Shown here: in pieces, positions 5,267 through 5,331 of the stretch
Numbering within the stretch: the first letter of the stretch is position 1
Layout of the letters: the number at the start of each line of letters is the position of its first letter
Origin: JACPAU01 sp050732195
GTDB taxonomy: Bacteria > Methylomirabilota > Methylomirabilia > Methylomirabilales > JACPAU01
Direction of reading: 5' to 3'
Length of the DNA stretch: 5,331 nt
Assembly (NCBI GenBank): GCA_050732195.1
Contig: JBOHQK010000087.1
Coordinates: forward strand, 1-5,331
Notes under the pieces: generated by a model
The model's database searches: none
Told to the model about the DNA's origin: nothing
Seen by the model: only the letters and a program-made list of their open reading frames with translations
Translations under genes and position numbers: made by a program

Positions 5267-5331
5267 ATGGTGGCCGTGACCAGGCACTTCGTTAGAGTCC
5301 GCCTACCTCCCGTTCCGGCCATCCCTCGCAC
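5267..5331 (+). CDS. Possible start of a further + strand gene, cut by the window end
   Basis: An ATG at 5267 has AGGAAG at 5257-5262 as a plausible ribosome binding site and opens a frame (MVAVTRHFVRVRLPPVPAIP) that stays open to the last base. It begins 25 bases after the stop of the zinc-ribbon ORF, which would suit an operon. Only 21 codons are visible, the codon choice (AGA, CTA, CCT) is less biased than in the neighbours, and no family is recognised, so it may not be a gene. Confidence 0.2.
   Translation, partial: MVAVTRHFVRVRLPPVPAIPR

Overview
The window is G+C-rich bacterial chromosome, by eye clearly above 60% G+C, with codons ending mostly in G or C. Genes are tightly packed. It carries the 3' part of a branched-chain-amino-acid-type ABC importer operon, a class I aldolase, a small zinc-ribbon protein, and a convergent pair of minus-strand genes whose upstream member has lost its 5' half. 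The content would fit a soil or sediment lineage such as Rokubacteria/Methylomirabilota, or a high-GC proteobacterium. That placement is an inference, because no rRNA or marker gene is present.

Region 1 (1-3062, + strand) holds a livM-like permease (its 5' end lies outside the window), livG-like and livF-like ATPases, and a DapA-superfamily aldolase. The first three genes are joined by two 4-base GTGA stop/start overlaps. The aldolase follows livF after 49 bases with its own strong ribosome binding site, so all four probably form one operon. The aldolase resembles vertebrate 4-hydroxy-2-oxoglutarate aldolase (HOGA1) more than lysine-pathway DapA. The operon may therefore import an amino acid or related acid and cleave a keto acid derived from it.

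Region 2 (3063-3369) is a 307-base gene-free stretch. It is dominated by a long nested imperfect inverted repeat of about 229 bases that begins one base after the aldolase stop codon, with a near-perfect 13-bp hairpin at its centre. This is the most unusual non-coding structure in the window.

Region 3 (3370-4401) contains a 58-codon Trm112/UPF0434-type zinc-ribbon gene on the + strand. It converges, across 21 bases, on a minus-strand PHP-domain phosphoesterase of the TrpH/RNase AM type.

Region 4 (4402-5331) has, on the minus strand, the C-terminal 60% of a UgpC/MalK/MsmX-type sugar-importer ATPase. Homology stops abruptly near 5089, so the Walker A, Q-loop and LSGGQ signature are absent and the gene looks broken. 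The sequence beyond the breakpoint carries a possible 42-codon CxxC...CxxC zinc-ribbon ORF on the + strand and, after it, a possible start of another + strand gene cut by the window end. The junction could be an old deletion or rearrangement, the edge of an inserted element, or an assembly join.
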